A stretch of DNA of 64,000 bases from Streptomyces sp. NBC_00377 (GTDB taxonomy: Bacteria > Actinomycetota > Actinomycetes > Streptomycetales > Streptomycetaceae), in the NCBI RefSeq assembly GCF_036075115.1, contig NZ_CP107958.1:6820001-6884000 (forward strand). The letters are read 5' to 3'. The position numbers and the translations under genes were made by a program. Under the pieces are notes generated by a model. The model saw only the letters and a list, made by a program, of their open reading frames with translations, was not told where the DNA came from and did not search any database. This document shows, one piece after another, positions 15,598 through 28,224 of the stretch (within the stretch, counting starts at the first letter, position 1; the number at the start of each line of letters is the position of its first letter).

Positions 15598-16760
15598 CGC
15601 GGGCCTCCGAGTGCGGAGAACGCCTGCTCGTGCGCGCGGCGCAGGCGGACGTCGCGGTCGAACATCTCCCGGGTGACCTCGGCGAGTGCCGCCGCGGGCT
15701 GCCAGAGGTCGAGGCGGCTGGCGTCCGCGACCTGCTTGGCCCAGTCGTCGGGGACCGGTGAGCCGAGGGCCCCCGCCACCGCGCCCGCCATCGTCGCGAT
15801 CGAGTCGCAGTCGCGGCCGTAGTTGACCGCGCCCAGGACCGCCTGCCGGTAGTCGCCGTCGGCCACCAGCAACATTCCGAGGGCGACGGGCAGTTCCTCG
15901 ATCGCATGCAGGCGGGAGGGGCGGCGGGCGGCCAGTGAGGGCCGGCGGTAGTCGGGCCCCACCGTGTCGTACGGCGTCAACGCCTCCCGCAGCGGGACCA
16001 GCGCGGACTCGAAGTCGGTGTACCGGGTCGCCGTTTCGCAGACCTTCTCGATCGCCGTGCGGGTGCCGTCCCGGGCCAGCTCCAGACACGCCGCGACGAC
16101 GGTCTGCGTCGTCGCGCCCGGCGCACAGGCGGCGGCCACCGCCGCCGCGAAGACTCCCGCCGCCTCCCGGCCGTACGACGACTGGTGGGCGCCCGCGATG
16201 TCCAGCGCCTCGGCGTACGCGCCCGCCGGGTTGGCCGCGTTGACCAGGCCCACCGGGGCCATGTACATCGCCGCACCGCAGTTGACGATGTTGCCGACGC
16301 CTGCCTCCCGCGGGTCGACATGGCCGTAGTGGAGCCGGGTCACCAGCCATTTCTCCGCCAGGAAGATCCGGTGGAGGGGAAGTGCCTCCGCCTCGAGCTC
16401 CGGGATCCAGCGCGGTGTCGTCAAGAGGTCGGGGACCAGGTGGTCGGCGATCGCGTAGGCGTCCAGGTGATCGCGGACCGTGGCGTAGACCCTGATCAGC
16501 GCGTGGGTCATCAAGGTGTCGTCGGTGACGTGTCCGTCGCCCTTGTGGTAGGGGGCGAGAGGGCGGGCGGTGCGCCAGTCGTCGCCGTTCCAGGGGCCGA
16601 CGATCCCGTGGACGCGGCTGCCGTGGCGCTGGAGGATCTGCTCGGGGGAGTAGCCCTCGACGGGACCGCCGAGGGCGTCGCCGACGGCCGCGCCGACGAG
16701 GGCGGCAGTGATGCGCTCTTCCAGGGCGGGTCCGGTGTTTTGTTGCGTTCTGGGCTTCAT
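15585..16760 (-). CDS. ADP-ribosylglycohydrolase family protein 2 of 4
   Basis: A 391-residue ADPRH-fold enzyme. The N-terminal RITAALVGAAVGDALGGPVEG is the classic opening; the first metal motif is T79-D-D-T in GHVTDDTLMTHALI, and the second is NYGRDCDSIATMAGAVAGAL with Asp317, Asp319 and Ser320. All binuclear Mg-site residues of the family are therefore visible, and this copy should be catalytically competent as an ADP-ribose or ribosyl hydrolase. I choose ATG 16760, which has AGGTGG 11 nt upstream; GTG 16775 would overlap the preceding stop but has no ribosome-binding site. The true substrate is unknown. Confidence 0.9.
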   Translation of the reverse strand: MKPRTQQNTGPALEERITAALVGAAVGDALGGPVEGYSPEQILQRHGSRVHGIVGPWNGDDWRTARPLAPYHKGDGHVTDDTLMTHALIRVYATVRDHLDAYAIADHLVPDLLTTPRWIPELEAEALPLHRIFLAEKWLVTRLHYGHVDPREAGVGNIVNCGAAMYMAPVGLVNAANPAGAYAEALDIAGAHQSSYGREAAGVFAAAVAAACAPGATTQTVVAACLELARDGTRTAIEKVCETATRYTDFESALVPLREALTPYDTVGPDYRRPSLAARRPSRLHAIEELPVALGMLLVADGDYRQAVLGAVNYGRDCDSIATMAGAVAGALGSPVPDDWAKQVADASRLDLWQPAAALAEVTREMFDRDVRLRRAHEQAFSALGGPRCSD

Positions 16761-16767
16761 GCCCGAA

Positions 16768-18519
16768 TCATCCACCTGGTGGGGCCGGTTGTGCGGCTTC
16801 CAGGAGTCCGGCGAGTTCCACCAGGTCGGTCCCGGTGAGCCGGGGCAGTACGCAGCCGGAGAGGGTGCGGCAGCTGTCCCGCCAGGAGGCCGGGATCGCG
16901 GAGCAGCCGCCCAACGCGCCGGTCAGCGCGCCCGCCAGGGCGGGGGCCGAGTCGGCGACCCTGGAGAGACAGGCCGCCGCCGGAACCGCTTCGCGGATCC
17001 GGCCGCCGGACCCGGTCACCAGCGCCAGGGCCACCGGGACGGTCTCCGCCGCGGCGATCCCGTAGCTGTAGACGTGGTCGACGATCTGGTGTTCCAGGAG
17101 CGGAACGAGCGCGAAGGCGCTGTCGGCCTCGCGGGTCAGCGCGAGGGCGTGCCGGGCGTTGCGGCCGATCTCCGTGTGCGCGGGGAGTTCGGCGAGCGCC
17201 GCCGTCACACAGGCCTCGGGGCCGGCGCCGACGAGGGCCAGGGCGACAGCCGCCGCCATGGCGCGGGCACCGTGCACGCCGTCGCCGTCCTGGGTGTAGC
17301 GGGCGTCGAACTCGGCGAGCTCGGCCGCCCCTCGGGGGTCGCCGGGGTGGGCCACCGCCAGGACGCAGGCCCGCATACAGGCGGCGTCGTCGAAGTAGTG
17401 CGGGTTGTCGTGGCCGGTGGCGGGAGGTCGCAGTCCGGCCGCGAGGTTGCCGAGTCCGGCGCGGACGGAGATACGGGCGCGCAGGGGGAGGACGGCGGAC
17501 TCGACCTCGGGCGCGCGGTCGGCGGCCGCCGCGACCTCGCAGGCGACGGCGTTCCAGGTGAGGTCGATGGCGGCGCGCATCCGGCGTTCCCGGCTGAGGT
17601 CGCCGAGGGCGCTGTCGTCCCCGGCGCGCAGGACGGCCTCCGCCGCGAAGGCCGCCCACTCGGCGTCGTCGGAGGGGCCGAGGCGCAGCGGCTCCGGGGG
17701 CTGGTTGAGGGCGATGGGGACGGGGAGGGTGGTCGTCGCGTTGTGTTCGGCGAAGGTGTCGAGCTCGCGGGTGAGGCGGCGGGTCCACTCCGGCATGCGG
17801 GCGGCCCTGTGGCGGGCCGCGGGCCAGCCGGCGGCGTCGCCCGCGGCCAGGCCCAGCAGAAGGCCCTCGATGCGGTGCGCGTCCTGCGGGTGGGGGGGTG
17901 TCCCGGCCTCGGCTTCGCCCTCGGCGCGGGGCCTCCGGGGGAGAGCGGGTTCCTCGGCCCGGGCTTCGCCCTCGGCCGTGTGGTTCCCACCCGCACCTCC
18001 TGTGCGGCTCTCGTCGTCGGGTGCGGGTGGCCCCCACAGGGCGTCCTCGCCGTCGACGACCTCCAGCGCGTGCGGCTTCGCCGTGGTGGGTGGGGAGGGT
18101 GTGGGTGTGGGCGGCTTCGCCGTGGTGGGGGCGGCGGGCGTGGGTGTGTGCGGCTTCGCCTCTAGCGTGTGCGGCTTCGCCGTGGTGGGTGGGGAGGGTG
18201 TGGGTGTGGGCGGCTTCGCCGTGGTGGGGGCGGCGGGCGTGGGTGTGTGCGGCTTCGCCTCCAGCGTGTGCGGCTTCGCCGTGGTGGGGGCGGCGGGCGT
18301 GGGTGTGTGCGGCTTCGCCTCCAGCGTGGGTGGCTTCGCCGTGGTGGGTGGGGAAGGCGTGGCGGTCGTGGGTGCATCCGGCTTCGCCGTGGTCGGCGGC
18401 GTGTGCGGGTTCGCTGTGGTCTTCGGTGTGTGCGGGTTCGGTGTGGGTGGGGTGGTCGTCGGGGTGCCGACGGAGTCCGTGCCTGTTGCTCCCTCGTCCC
18501 ACGGTGCGGGCGGTCTCAT
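16768..18519 (-). CDS. Degenerate ADP-ribosylglycohydrolase 3 of 4 with Pro/Thr-rich N-terminal repeat region
   Basis: A 583-residue protein. Residues 1-155 are a low-complexity Thr/Pro/Ala/Lys region with imperfect repeats of the type PHTPTPAAPTTAKP, followed by an acidic linker. The ADPRH domain begins at residue 216 (RIEGLLLGLAAGDAAG) and runs to the end. Metal motifs are eroded: the N-terminal TDDT is SDDA (283-286) and the C-terminal R-D-x-D-[ST] is SRVADS (519-524), with Val521 in place of the first Asp. Hydrolase activity is therefore doubtful; a binding or regulatory role is possible. The ATG overlaps the preceding stop by 4 nt. The repeats keep frame because every unit and indel is a multiple of 3. 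Confidence 0.8.
   Translation of the reverse strand: MRPPAPWDEGATGTDSVGTPTTTPPTPNPHTPKTTANPHTPPTTAKPDAPTTATPSPPTTAKPPTLEAKPHTPTPAAPTTAKPHTLEAKPHTPTPAAPTTAKPPTPTPSPPTTAKPHTLEAKPHTPTPAAPTTAKPPTPTPSPPTTAKPHALEVVDGEDALWGPPAPDDESRTGGAGGNHTAEGEARAEEPALPRRPRAEGEAEAGTPPHPQDAHRIEGLLLGLAAGDAAGWPAARHRAARMPEWTRRLTRELDTFAEHNATTTLPVPIALNQPPEPLRLGPSDDAEWAAFAAEAVLRAGDDSALGDLSRERRMRAAIDLTWNAVACEVAAAADRAPEVESAVLPLRARISVRAGLGNLAAGLRPPATGHDNPHYFDDAACMRACVLAVAHPGDPRGAAELAEFDARYTQDGDGVHGARAMAAAVALALVGAGPEACVTAALAELPAHTEIGRNARHALALTREADSAFALVPLLEHQIVDHVYSYGIAAAETVPVALALVTGSGGRIREAVPAAACLSRVADSAPALAGALTGALGGCSAIPASWRDSCRTLSGCVLPRLTGTDLVELAGLLEAAQPAPPGG
18070..18450. repeat. 99-bp in-frame tandem repeat within the third ADPRH gene
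   Basis: Copy 1 starts at 18070, copy 2 at 18169 and copy 3 at 18268, giving an exact 99-bp period. Copy 3 lacks a 39-bp segment, so the next junction comes after about 60 bp, and degenerate copies trail to about 18450. Each unit contains two or three CGGCTTCGCC motifs. The units correspond to 33 codons, the short copy to 20 and the deletion to 13, all in phase with the minus-strand gene. Confidence 0.85.
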
Positions 18520-19643
18520 GTGCTCGCCTCCGTGGCGTCGTTGGCCGCCAGGGTGAAGGCGGTCGGGTCCGGCAGGGTGCAGCGGCCGAGGGTGATCAGG
18601 TTCGGTACGAGTTCCTCGACGACCATGCCCTCGCCCCATTTGCCGCCCTCGCCCGGCACCAGCAACTCCGCCACATCCAGCACGTGGTGGCCCGCCATGG
18701 ACGGCAGACAGCTGCCGCGCGCCGGGCCGATCGCCGCCGCCCACTCCGCAGGGATCGCCGACGCCCCCCTCGTCGCACCGGCCAGCGCGCCCGCCACCGC
18801 CGCGGTGGTGTCCGCGTCGCGGCCCATGTTCACCGCTGTGAGAACGGCTTCGCGGAAATCGCCGTCGGCTGCCGCGTACGCGCCGAAGGCCAGGGCGACG
18901 GCTTCGGGGGCGAGGTCGGTCCAGGGATAGCCGCCGATGACGACGGCGGAGCGGACCGCCCGTTCGCCCCGGTGGGCCACCGCCACCGCCCGGCGCAGGG
19001 AGCGCGCCGTCCAGGAGTCCTCGGGGACCACGGCCAGGGCGGAGGCCACCACCGCCATCGCCGGCGCTCCCGCCATCGCCGCCGCCACTCCCGCCGCGAC
19101 CGCCTGGCCGCCGTAGATGCCCTCGCCGTCGTGGCTCACCGCGCCGTCGATCGCGACCAGCCGGGCCGCTTCCGCCGGGCGGCCGGCGGCGAAGACGCCG
19201 AAGGGGGCCGCGCGCATCGCCAGGCCGTCGCTCCACGCGTGCCGGTGCTGCGCCGAGATGGGCGCGGCCAGGCCCCGGCGGAGGTTCTCCAGGGTGCCGC
19301 GTTCGCTGAAGCCCGCACCGCGGAAGGGTCCCTCGTCGAGGTCGGCGATCCACTGGTGCCAGGCCGCCTCGACATGGGCCGGGGTGAGTGCGGAGCCGTG
19401 GCGGGCCAGCAGCAGGCCGGAGAAGATCGCGTACTCGGTGTCGTCGGTACCGGCCGGCCGGTCGGCGACGTAGCCCGTGATGCGGCCCCAGCGGGCGCGG
19501 ATCTCGGAGGGCTTCATGTTCTCCGCCGGGGCGCCCAGGGCGTCTCCCACGGCCAGGCCGAGCAGGGCTCCGCGGGCCCGTTCGCGGAGTGCGGCGGCGT
19601 CCCCCGGCGCCGGAACCGAGGGGATGCAGACGGTCGATGCCAT
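18516..19643 (-). CDS. ADP-ribosylglycohydrolase family protein 4 of 4 (first gene of operon)
   Basis: A 375-residue ADPRH-fold enzyme with complete motifs: RARGALLGLAVGDALGAPAEN near residue 23, T66-D-D-T in AGTDDTEYAIF, DGEGIYGGQAVAAGVAAAM in the middle and NMGRDADTTAAVAGALAGA with Asp276, Asp278 and Thr279. It should bind two metal ions and hydrolyse an ADP-ribosyl or ribosyl bond. The start is ATG 19643, supported by AGGAGAGG 6 nt upstream, the best ribosome-binding site in the operon. An upstream in-frame ATG at 19706 has no such site. The operon promoter should lie in the 327-bp gap shared with the VIT gene. Confidence 0.9.
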   Translation of the reverse strand: MASTVCIPSVPAPGDAAALRERARGALLGLAVGDALGAPAENMKPSEIRARWGRITGYVADRPAGTDDTEYAIFSGLLLARHGSALTPAHVEAAWHQWIADLDEGPFRGAGFSERGTLENLRRGLAAPISAQHRHAWSDGLAMRAAPFGVFAAGRPAEAARLVAIDGAVSHDGEGIYGGQAVAAGVAAAMAGAPAMAVVASALAVVPEDSWTARSLRRAVAVAHRGERAVRSAVVIGGYPWTDLAPEAVALAFGAYAAADGDFREAVLTAVNMGRDADTTAAVAGALAGATRGASAIPAEWAAAIGPARGSCLPSMAGHHVLDVAELLVPGEGGKWGEGMVVEELVPNLITLGRCTLPDPTAFTLAANDATEAST

Positions 19644-19970
19644 ACGGGGCCTCTCCTGAGGGGGTCCGCACGGGGCGCGGAGCCCTTTGCGGATGTGTCC
19701 CACCATCGGCGGTTGACCTCAGCCTCGGGAGCCTTCATGTCACCCGGTCGACATCTGTGCGGGCTTGCGATCGTATGAGCATTCGAGGGTAAAGCCGCAG
19801 GTTAGCGCAGCCTTTCCTTGCTGGCGGACGGGAATTCTCCGGCGTATCTTCAGTGTGTCGAAAAGTGGAATCAATCTAAACTTAGCCTTGCCTCAGCTTG
19901 CTGAGCCTCTCCGTAGCACCCGTCGCACCCGAAGCACCCGAAGTGCCCGAAACACCATCTGGGGGATCTC
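19644..19970. promoter_or_regulatory. Divergent promoter region, ADPRH operon / VIT transporter, with iron-box-like sites
   Basis: A 327-bp non-coding gap, AT-richer than its surroundings near 19750-19900. Two stretches resemble the DtxR/DmdR/IdeR iron box (TTAGGTTAGCCTAACCTAA): 19797-19815, which contains AGGTTAGC (about 12 of 19 matches), and 19877-19895, which contains TTAGCCT (about 13 of 19). Just before the VIT gene is a short run of GCACCCGAA-like repeats (about 19915-19950). The matches are weak, but the downstream gene is a predicted Fe/Mn transporter, which makes iron control plausible. Confidence 0.35.
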
Positions 19971-20702
19971 ATGGCCATCATCGAGACCGAAGCCGCGCTC
20001 CACGAGGCGCACCGTGACAACCACACCCACCGGGATGTCAGCGGGGGCTGGCTGCGGCCCGCCGTCTTCGGCGCGATGGACGGCCTGGTCTCCAACCTCG
20101 CCCTGATGACCGGTGTCGCCGGGGGGTCGGTGACGCAGCAGACCGTCGTCATCACCGGCCTGGCCGGTCTCGCCGCCGGCGCCTTCTCGATGGCCGCCGG
20201 CGAATACACCTCCGTCGCCTCGCAGCGCGAGCTCGTCGAGGCCGAACTCGACGTCGAGCGGCGGGAGCTGAGGAAGCACCCCAAGGATGAAGAGGCCGAG
20301 CTCGCCGCGTTGTACGAGGCCCGGGGCGTCGAGCCGGCGCTGGCCCGCGAGGTCGCCCACCAGCTGTCGCGCGACCCCGAGCAGGCCCTGGAGATCCACG
20401 CCCGTGAGGAGCTGGGCATCGATCCCTCCGACCTGCCCTCGCCGCTGGTCGCCGCCGTGTCGAGCTTCGGGTCCTTCGCGCTGGGCGCGCTGCTGCCCGT
20501 GCTGCCCTACCTGCTCGGGGCCGCCTCGCTGTGGCCGGCCGTGCTGCTGGCCCTGTTCGGTCTGTTCGGCTGCGGGGCCGTGGTGGCCCGGGTGACCGCG
20601 CGGACCTGGTGGTTCAGCGGGCTGCGGCAGCTCGCCCTCGGTGGTGCGGCGGCCGGTGTGACGTACGCCCTGGGCGGCTTGTTCGGAACGGCCGTAGGAT
20701 AG
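19971..20702 (+). CDS. VIT1/CCC1-family Fe2+/Mn2+ transporter
   Basis: A 243-residue membrane protein of the vacuolar iron transporter type. The opening WLRPAVFGAMDGLVSNLALMTGVAGG (first transmembrane helix with the conserved Asp and Asn) is diagnostic. Segment 2 (TGLAGLAAGAFSMAAGEYTSV) carries the conserved SMAAGEY motif. A charged cytosolic domain at about 75-145 (ELDVERRELRKHPKDEEAEL) is the metal-binding linker of the family. Three more hydrophobic segments follow. It probably moves ferrous iron or manganese across the membrane. ATG 19971 follows a GGGGGA ribosome-binding site. Confidence 0.93.
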   Translation: MAIIETEAALHEAHRDNHTHRDVSGGWLRPAVFGAMDGLVSNLALMTGVAGGSVTQQTVVITGLAGLAAGAFSMAAGEYTSVASQRELVEAELDVERRELRKHPKDEEAELAALYEARGVEPALAREVAHQLSRDPEQALEIHAREELGIDPSDLPSPLVAAVSSFGSFALGALLPVLPYLLGAASLWPAVLLALFGLFGCGAVVARVTARTWWFSGLRQLALGGAAAGVTYALGGLFGTAVG

Positions 20703-21085
20703 GGCGGATGCTATGTATGCGTTGGGCCGCATAAATAGTCGTTACCGGCTGGTTTCGAATGCTTAACCAGCGGGCATGAGCCGTAAGCGCTGTGGGCAAT
20801 GACGCCTCCGGCGCACTTGCGGGGTGAACGACGCCGCTCCCCCCTCGCCTTCCGGCCCGGCGGACTCCGATCAGATCGATCACGTCCCGTCCGGTCCCCA
20901 CATACTTCCAGCCACGTGCGCGACACCCCCCTCGCGACTCCGTGGCGTCCGCATGCTGGAACGGAGTATCCGGTTCCCGAGAACCGCTCCATCATGTAAC
21001 CTGCACGAAATTTTGCGTTACGCAGAGGGCCAACGTCGTCCCTTCGCCAGCAGACATGCCACTTGAGACGACGACGGGAGAGCCG
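20703..21085 (+). promoter_or_regulatory. gltB upstream region with GlnR-box-like motifs
   Basis: A 383-bp non-coding gap. At 20996-21021 it reads GTAAC, six nt, GAAAT, five nt, GTTAC, similar to the GlnR consensus of alternating GTnAC and GaAAC half-sites spaced by 6 nt. At 20741-20756 it reads GTTAC-n6-GTTTC, which on the other strand is GAAAC-n6-GTAAC, again matching half-sites and spacing. A 7-bp stem (GCTGGTT/AACCAGC, 20748-20771) overlaps the second site. Nitrogen control of glutamate synthase makes GlnR a sensible candidate, but binding is inferred. Confidence 0.4.
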
Positions 21086-25676
<4,591 letters not shown>

Positions 25677-25684
<8 letters not shown>

Positions 25685-27140
25685 CCCGAAGGGCTTCCTG
25701 AACCACGGCCGTGAGGTCGCCAAGTCCCGTCCGGTCGACGTGCGTCTGAAGGACTGGAACGAGGTCTACGTCCCCGGTTCGCTGCTGCCGATCATCAGCA
25801 AGCAGGCCGGCCGCTGCATGGACTGCGGCATCCCGTTCTGCCACAACGGCTGTCCGCTGGGGAACCTGATCCCCGAGTGGAACGACTTCGCGTACCGCGA
25901 GGACTGGTCGGCGGCCTCCGAGCGCCTGCACGCCACGAACAACTTCCCGGAGTTCACGGGCCGGCTGTGCCCCGCTCCGTGCGAGTCGGCGTGTGTGCTG
26001 GGCATCAACCAGCCGGCCGTCACCATCAAGAACGTCGAGGTCTCGATCATCGACAAGGCGTGGGAGACCGGTGACGTCGCCCCGCAGGCCCCCGAGCGCC
26101 TGTCCGGCAAGACCGTCGCGGTCATCGGCTCGGGCCCCGCGGGCCTGGCCGCCGCCCAGCAGCTCACCCGGGCCGGCCACACCGTCGCCGTCTACGAGCG
26201 CGCGGACCGCATCGGAGGCCTCCTCCGGTACGGCATCCCCGAGTTCAAGATGGAGAAGCGGCACATCAACCGCCGTATCGAGCAGATGCGCGCGGAGGGC
26301 ACCCGCTTCCGTACCGGGATCGAGATCGGCCGCGACCTCAAGGCGACCGACCTGAAGAAGCGCTACGACGCCATCGTCATCGCCGCCGGCGCCACGACCG
26401 CCCGTGACCTCCCGGTCCCCGGCCGTGAGCTCAAGGGCGTGTACCAGGCGATGGAGTACCTGCCGCTGGCCAACAAGGTCCAGGAGGGCGACTTCGTGGC
26501 GCCCCCGATCTCGGCCGAGGGCAAGCACGTCGTGGTCATCGGCGGCGGCGACACCGGCGCCGACTGCGTGGGCACCGCCCACCGGCAGGGCGCGGCCTCG
26601 GTCACCCAGCTGGAGATCATGCCCCGCCCGGGCGAGGAGCGGGACGCGGTCTCCCAGCCGTGGCCGACCTTCCCGATGCTGTACAAGGTCACCAGCGCGC
26701 ACGAGGAGGGCGGCGAGCGGGTCTACTCCGTCTCCACCACCCACTTCGAGGGCGACGAGGACGGCAACGTCCAGTGGCTGCACCTCAGCGAGGTCGAGTT
26801 CGTCGACGGCAGGCTGACCCCCAAGCCGGGCACGGAGCGCAAGATCCCCGCCCAGCTGGTCACCCTCGCCATGGGCTTCACCGGCACCGACCGGGAGAAC
26901 GGCCTGGTGGAGCAGTTCGGTCTGGAGCTCGACGCGCGCGGCAACGTCGCCCGCGACGCCGACTTCCGCACCAACGTCCCCGGCGTGTACGTCGCCGGTG
27001 ACGCGGGCCGCGGTCAGTCGCTCATCGTGTGGGCGATCGCGGAGGGCCGTTCGGCCGCCCGCGGCGTCGACCGTTTCCTGACCGGCACGAGCGAGCTGCC
27101 GGCCCCGATCCGCCCGACGGACCGTTCGCTGCTGGTCTGA
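25677..27140 (+). CDS. gltD: Glutamate synthase (NADPH) small subunit GltD
   Basis: A 487-residue flavoprotein that passes NADPH electrons to GltB. The N-terminal domain has two low-potential 4Fe-4S cysteine sets: GRCMDCGIPFCHNGCPLGN and CPAPCESACVLG. FAD binding is shown by VIGSGPAGLAAAQQL and NADPH binding by VVIGGGDTGADCVGTA. The C-terminal GVYVAGDAGRGQSL block closes the FAD domain. The ATG lies inside the gltB 3' end, so the subunits are coupled. Length and motifs are typical of the actinobacterial enzyme. Confidence 0.98.
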
Positions 27141-27196
27141 CGGCCCGGCCCGAAGGGCCCCCACACGTCCCGTACAAAGGCGTACGGAACACAGAC

Positions 27197-27240
27197 GGCG
27201 CCTGCCCCACAGTCCCCGACCGGACGACCGGGCAGGCGCC
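27197..27240. terminator. Terminator between gltD and the chitosanase gene
   Basis: An 11-bp perfect stem (GGCGCCTGCCC and its complement) with a 22-nt loop in the short gap between two converging genes. A T-tract is absent. Confidence 0.6.
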
Positions 27241-27305
27241 GCCGCATGTCCGCGTACCCGCCGCTTCCCTGCCCGGCGCCCGTGCGAGCCTGCCGGCGCA
27301 CCGGC

Positions 27306-28118
27306 CTACGGCACCTCGAACGTCTCCCCGTACACCTCCCACCGCAGCGGCGGGCGCAGGCCGAGGTTGCCCTCGCGCAGGAACCGGCGCTGCGTCGTGT
27401 CGACGCGGGAGGTGTCGATGCCGGGGTGGCGGGTCAGCATCGCCCGGCGGCGGGCGTCGAGGAAGGCGTCGAGGTAGGCCGTCTCGTCACCGCCCCGGGC
27501 GGGGGTGCGGGCCTGCCGCACGGCGCGCGAACGGATGCCGTCGAAACTGGTCGGACCCGCGCCCGGCCCGTGGAAGACCAGGGCGTCGTAGTAGATGAAC
27601 TGCCCGAGCGCGCCCAGCCCGTCGGCCCGGCCCCGGTGGACCGCCGGGTCGAAGTAGACCCGGTCACGCTCGACGTCCTGCGCCGCCCGGAAGGCGGGCA
27701 CCCTCGACTCCGTCCGCCACGCGGCCGGGAACCCGGGGTCCAGACCGGCGTGCGAGGCGGTGCCGTCCACCCGGCGCAGGGCGGGAAGGTAGCGGGCCAG
27801 CGCGTTGCCGGGATGGTCACGGGTGTAGCGCTCGACGAGGGTGCGCAGATCGTGGGTGCCGGTGCAGAAGCCGATCAGGCCCGCCGTGTAGCCCTGCCCG
27901 TCCCCGATGTCCTCGACATAGCCGTACGCCTCGCGCCAGTTCAGCGTCCCGTTCTCGGCGCTCGCCACGATCTTCTGGGCGAGTTCCTTGCTGCCGGGGG
28001 TGGCGAGGCCCGGCGAGGCCGCCCGGACGCCGGCGGTCGGCTGGGCGAACGGGGCGGGAGTGAGCAGGTACACCGTCGACGCCACGGCGGCGCAGACCAG
28101 GGCGGCGGCACGTTTCAT
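27306..28118 (-). CDS. Secreted chitosanase, glycoside hydrolase family 46
   Basis: A 270-residue secreted enzyme that hydrolyses chitosan. The signal peptide is MKRAAALVCAAVASTVYLL up to about residue 35. The mature domain shows all GH46 landmarks: QKIVASAENG with catalytic Glu55, GYVEDIGDGQGYTAG with catalytic Asp73 (18 residues apart, as in the N174 enzyme), GFCTGTHDL, ARYLPALRRVDG, SHAGLDPGFP, RDRVYFDPAV and ALGQFIYYDALVFHGPG. I start at ATG 28118; GTG 28127 adds three residues. It is a lone gene on the minus strand, with a palindrome upstream that may be an operator. Confidence 0.95.
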   Translation of the reverse strand: MKRAAALVCAAVASTVYLLTPAPFAQPTAGVRAASPGLATPGSKELAQKIVASAENGTLNWREAYGYVEDIGDGQGYTAGLIGFCTGTHDLRTLVERYTRDHPGNALARYLPALRRVDGTASHAGLDPGFPAAWRTESRVPAFRAAQDVERDRVYFDPAVHRGRADGLGALGQFIYYDALVFHGPGAGPTSFDGIRSRAVRQARTPARGGDETAYLDAFLDARRRAMLTRHPGIDTSRVDTTQRRFLREGNLGLRPPLRWEVYGETFEVP

Positions 28119-28136
28119 GCCGCACACCCTAGAGCC

Positions 28137-28151
28137 GGAATATCATATTCC
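28137..28151. promoter_or_regulatory. Palindrome upstream of chitosanase (candidate operator)
   Basis: GGAATAT, one nucleotide, ATATTCC: a perfect 15-bp palindrome, unusually AT-rich for this genome. It lies 19 bp before the chitosanase start and about 75 bp before the divergent VWA gene. Chitosanase genes in streptomycetes are repressed by ROK-family regulators that bind upstream palindromes, so this is a plausible operator; the regulator is not in the window. Confidence 0.5.
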
Positions 28152-28224
28152 TTGTCATTCCATCCCAATCGGCCGCCGAACGAACAAAAGGGCGAAGGAC
28201 GGTGGGTGTGGGAGGCTGTGCGCC

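Noticed and set aside
19644..19706. Longer start (ATG 19706) for the first ADPRH gene
   Set aside because: ATG 19643 has an excellent AGGAGAGG at 6 nt; the upstream ATG has none.
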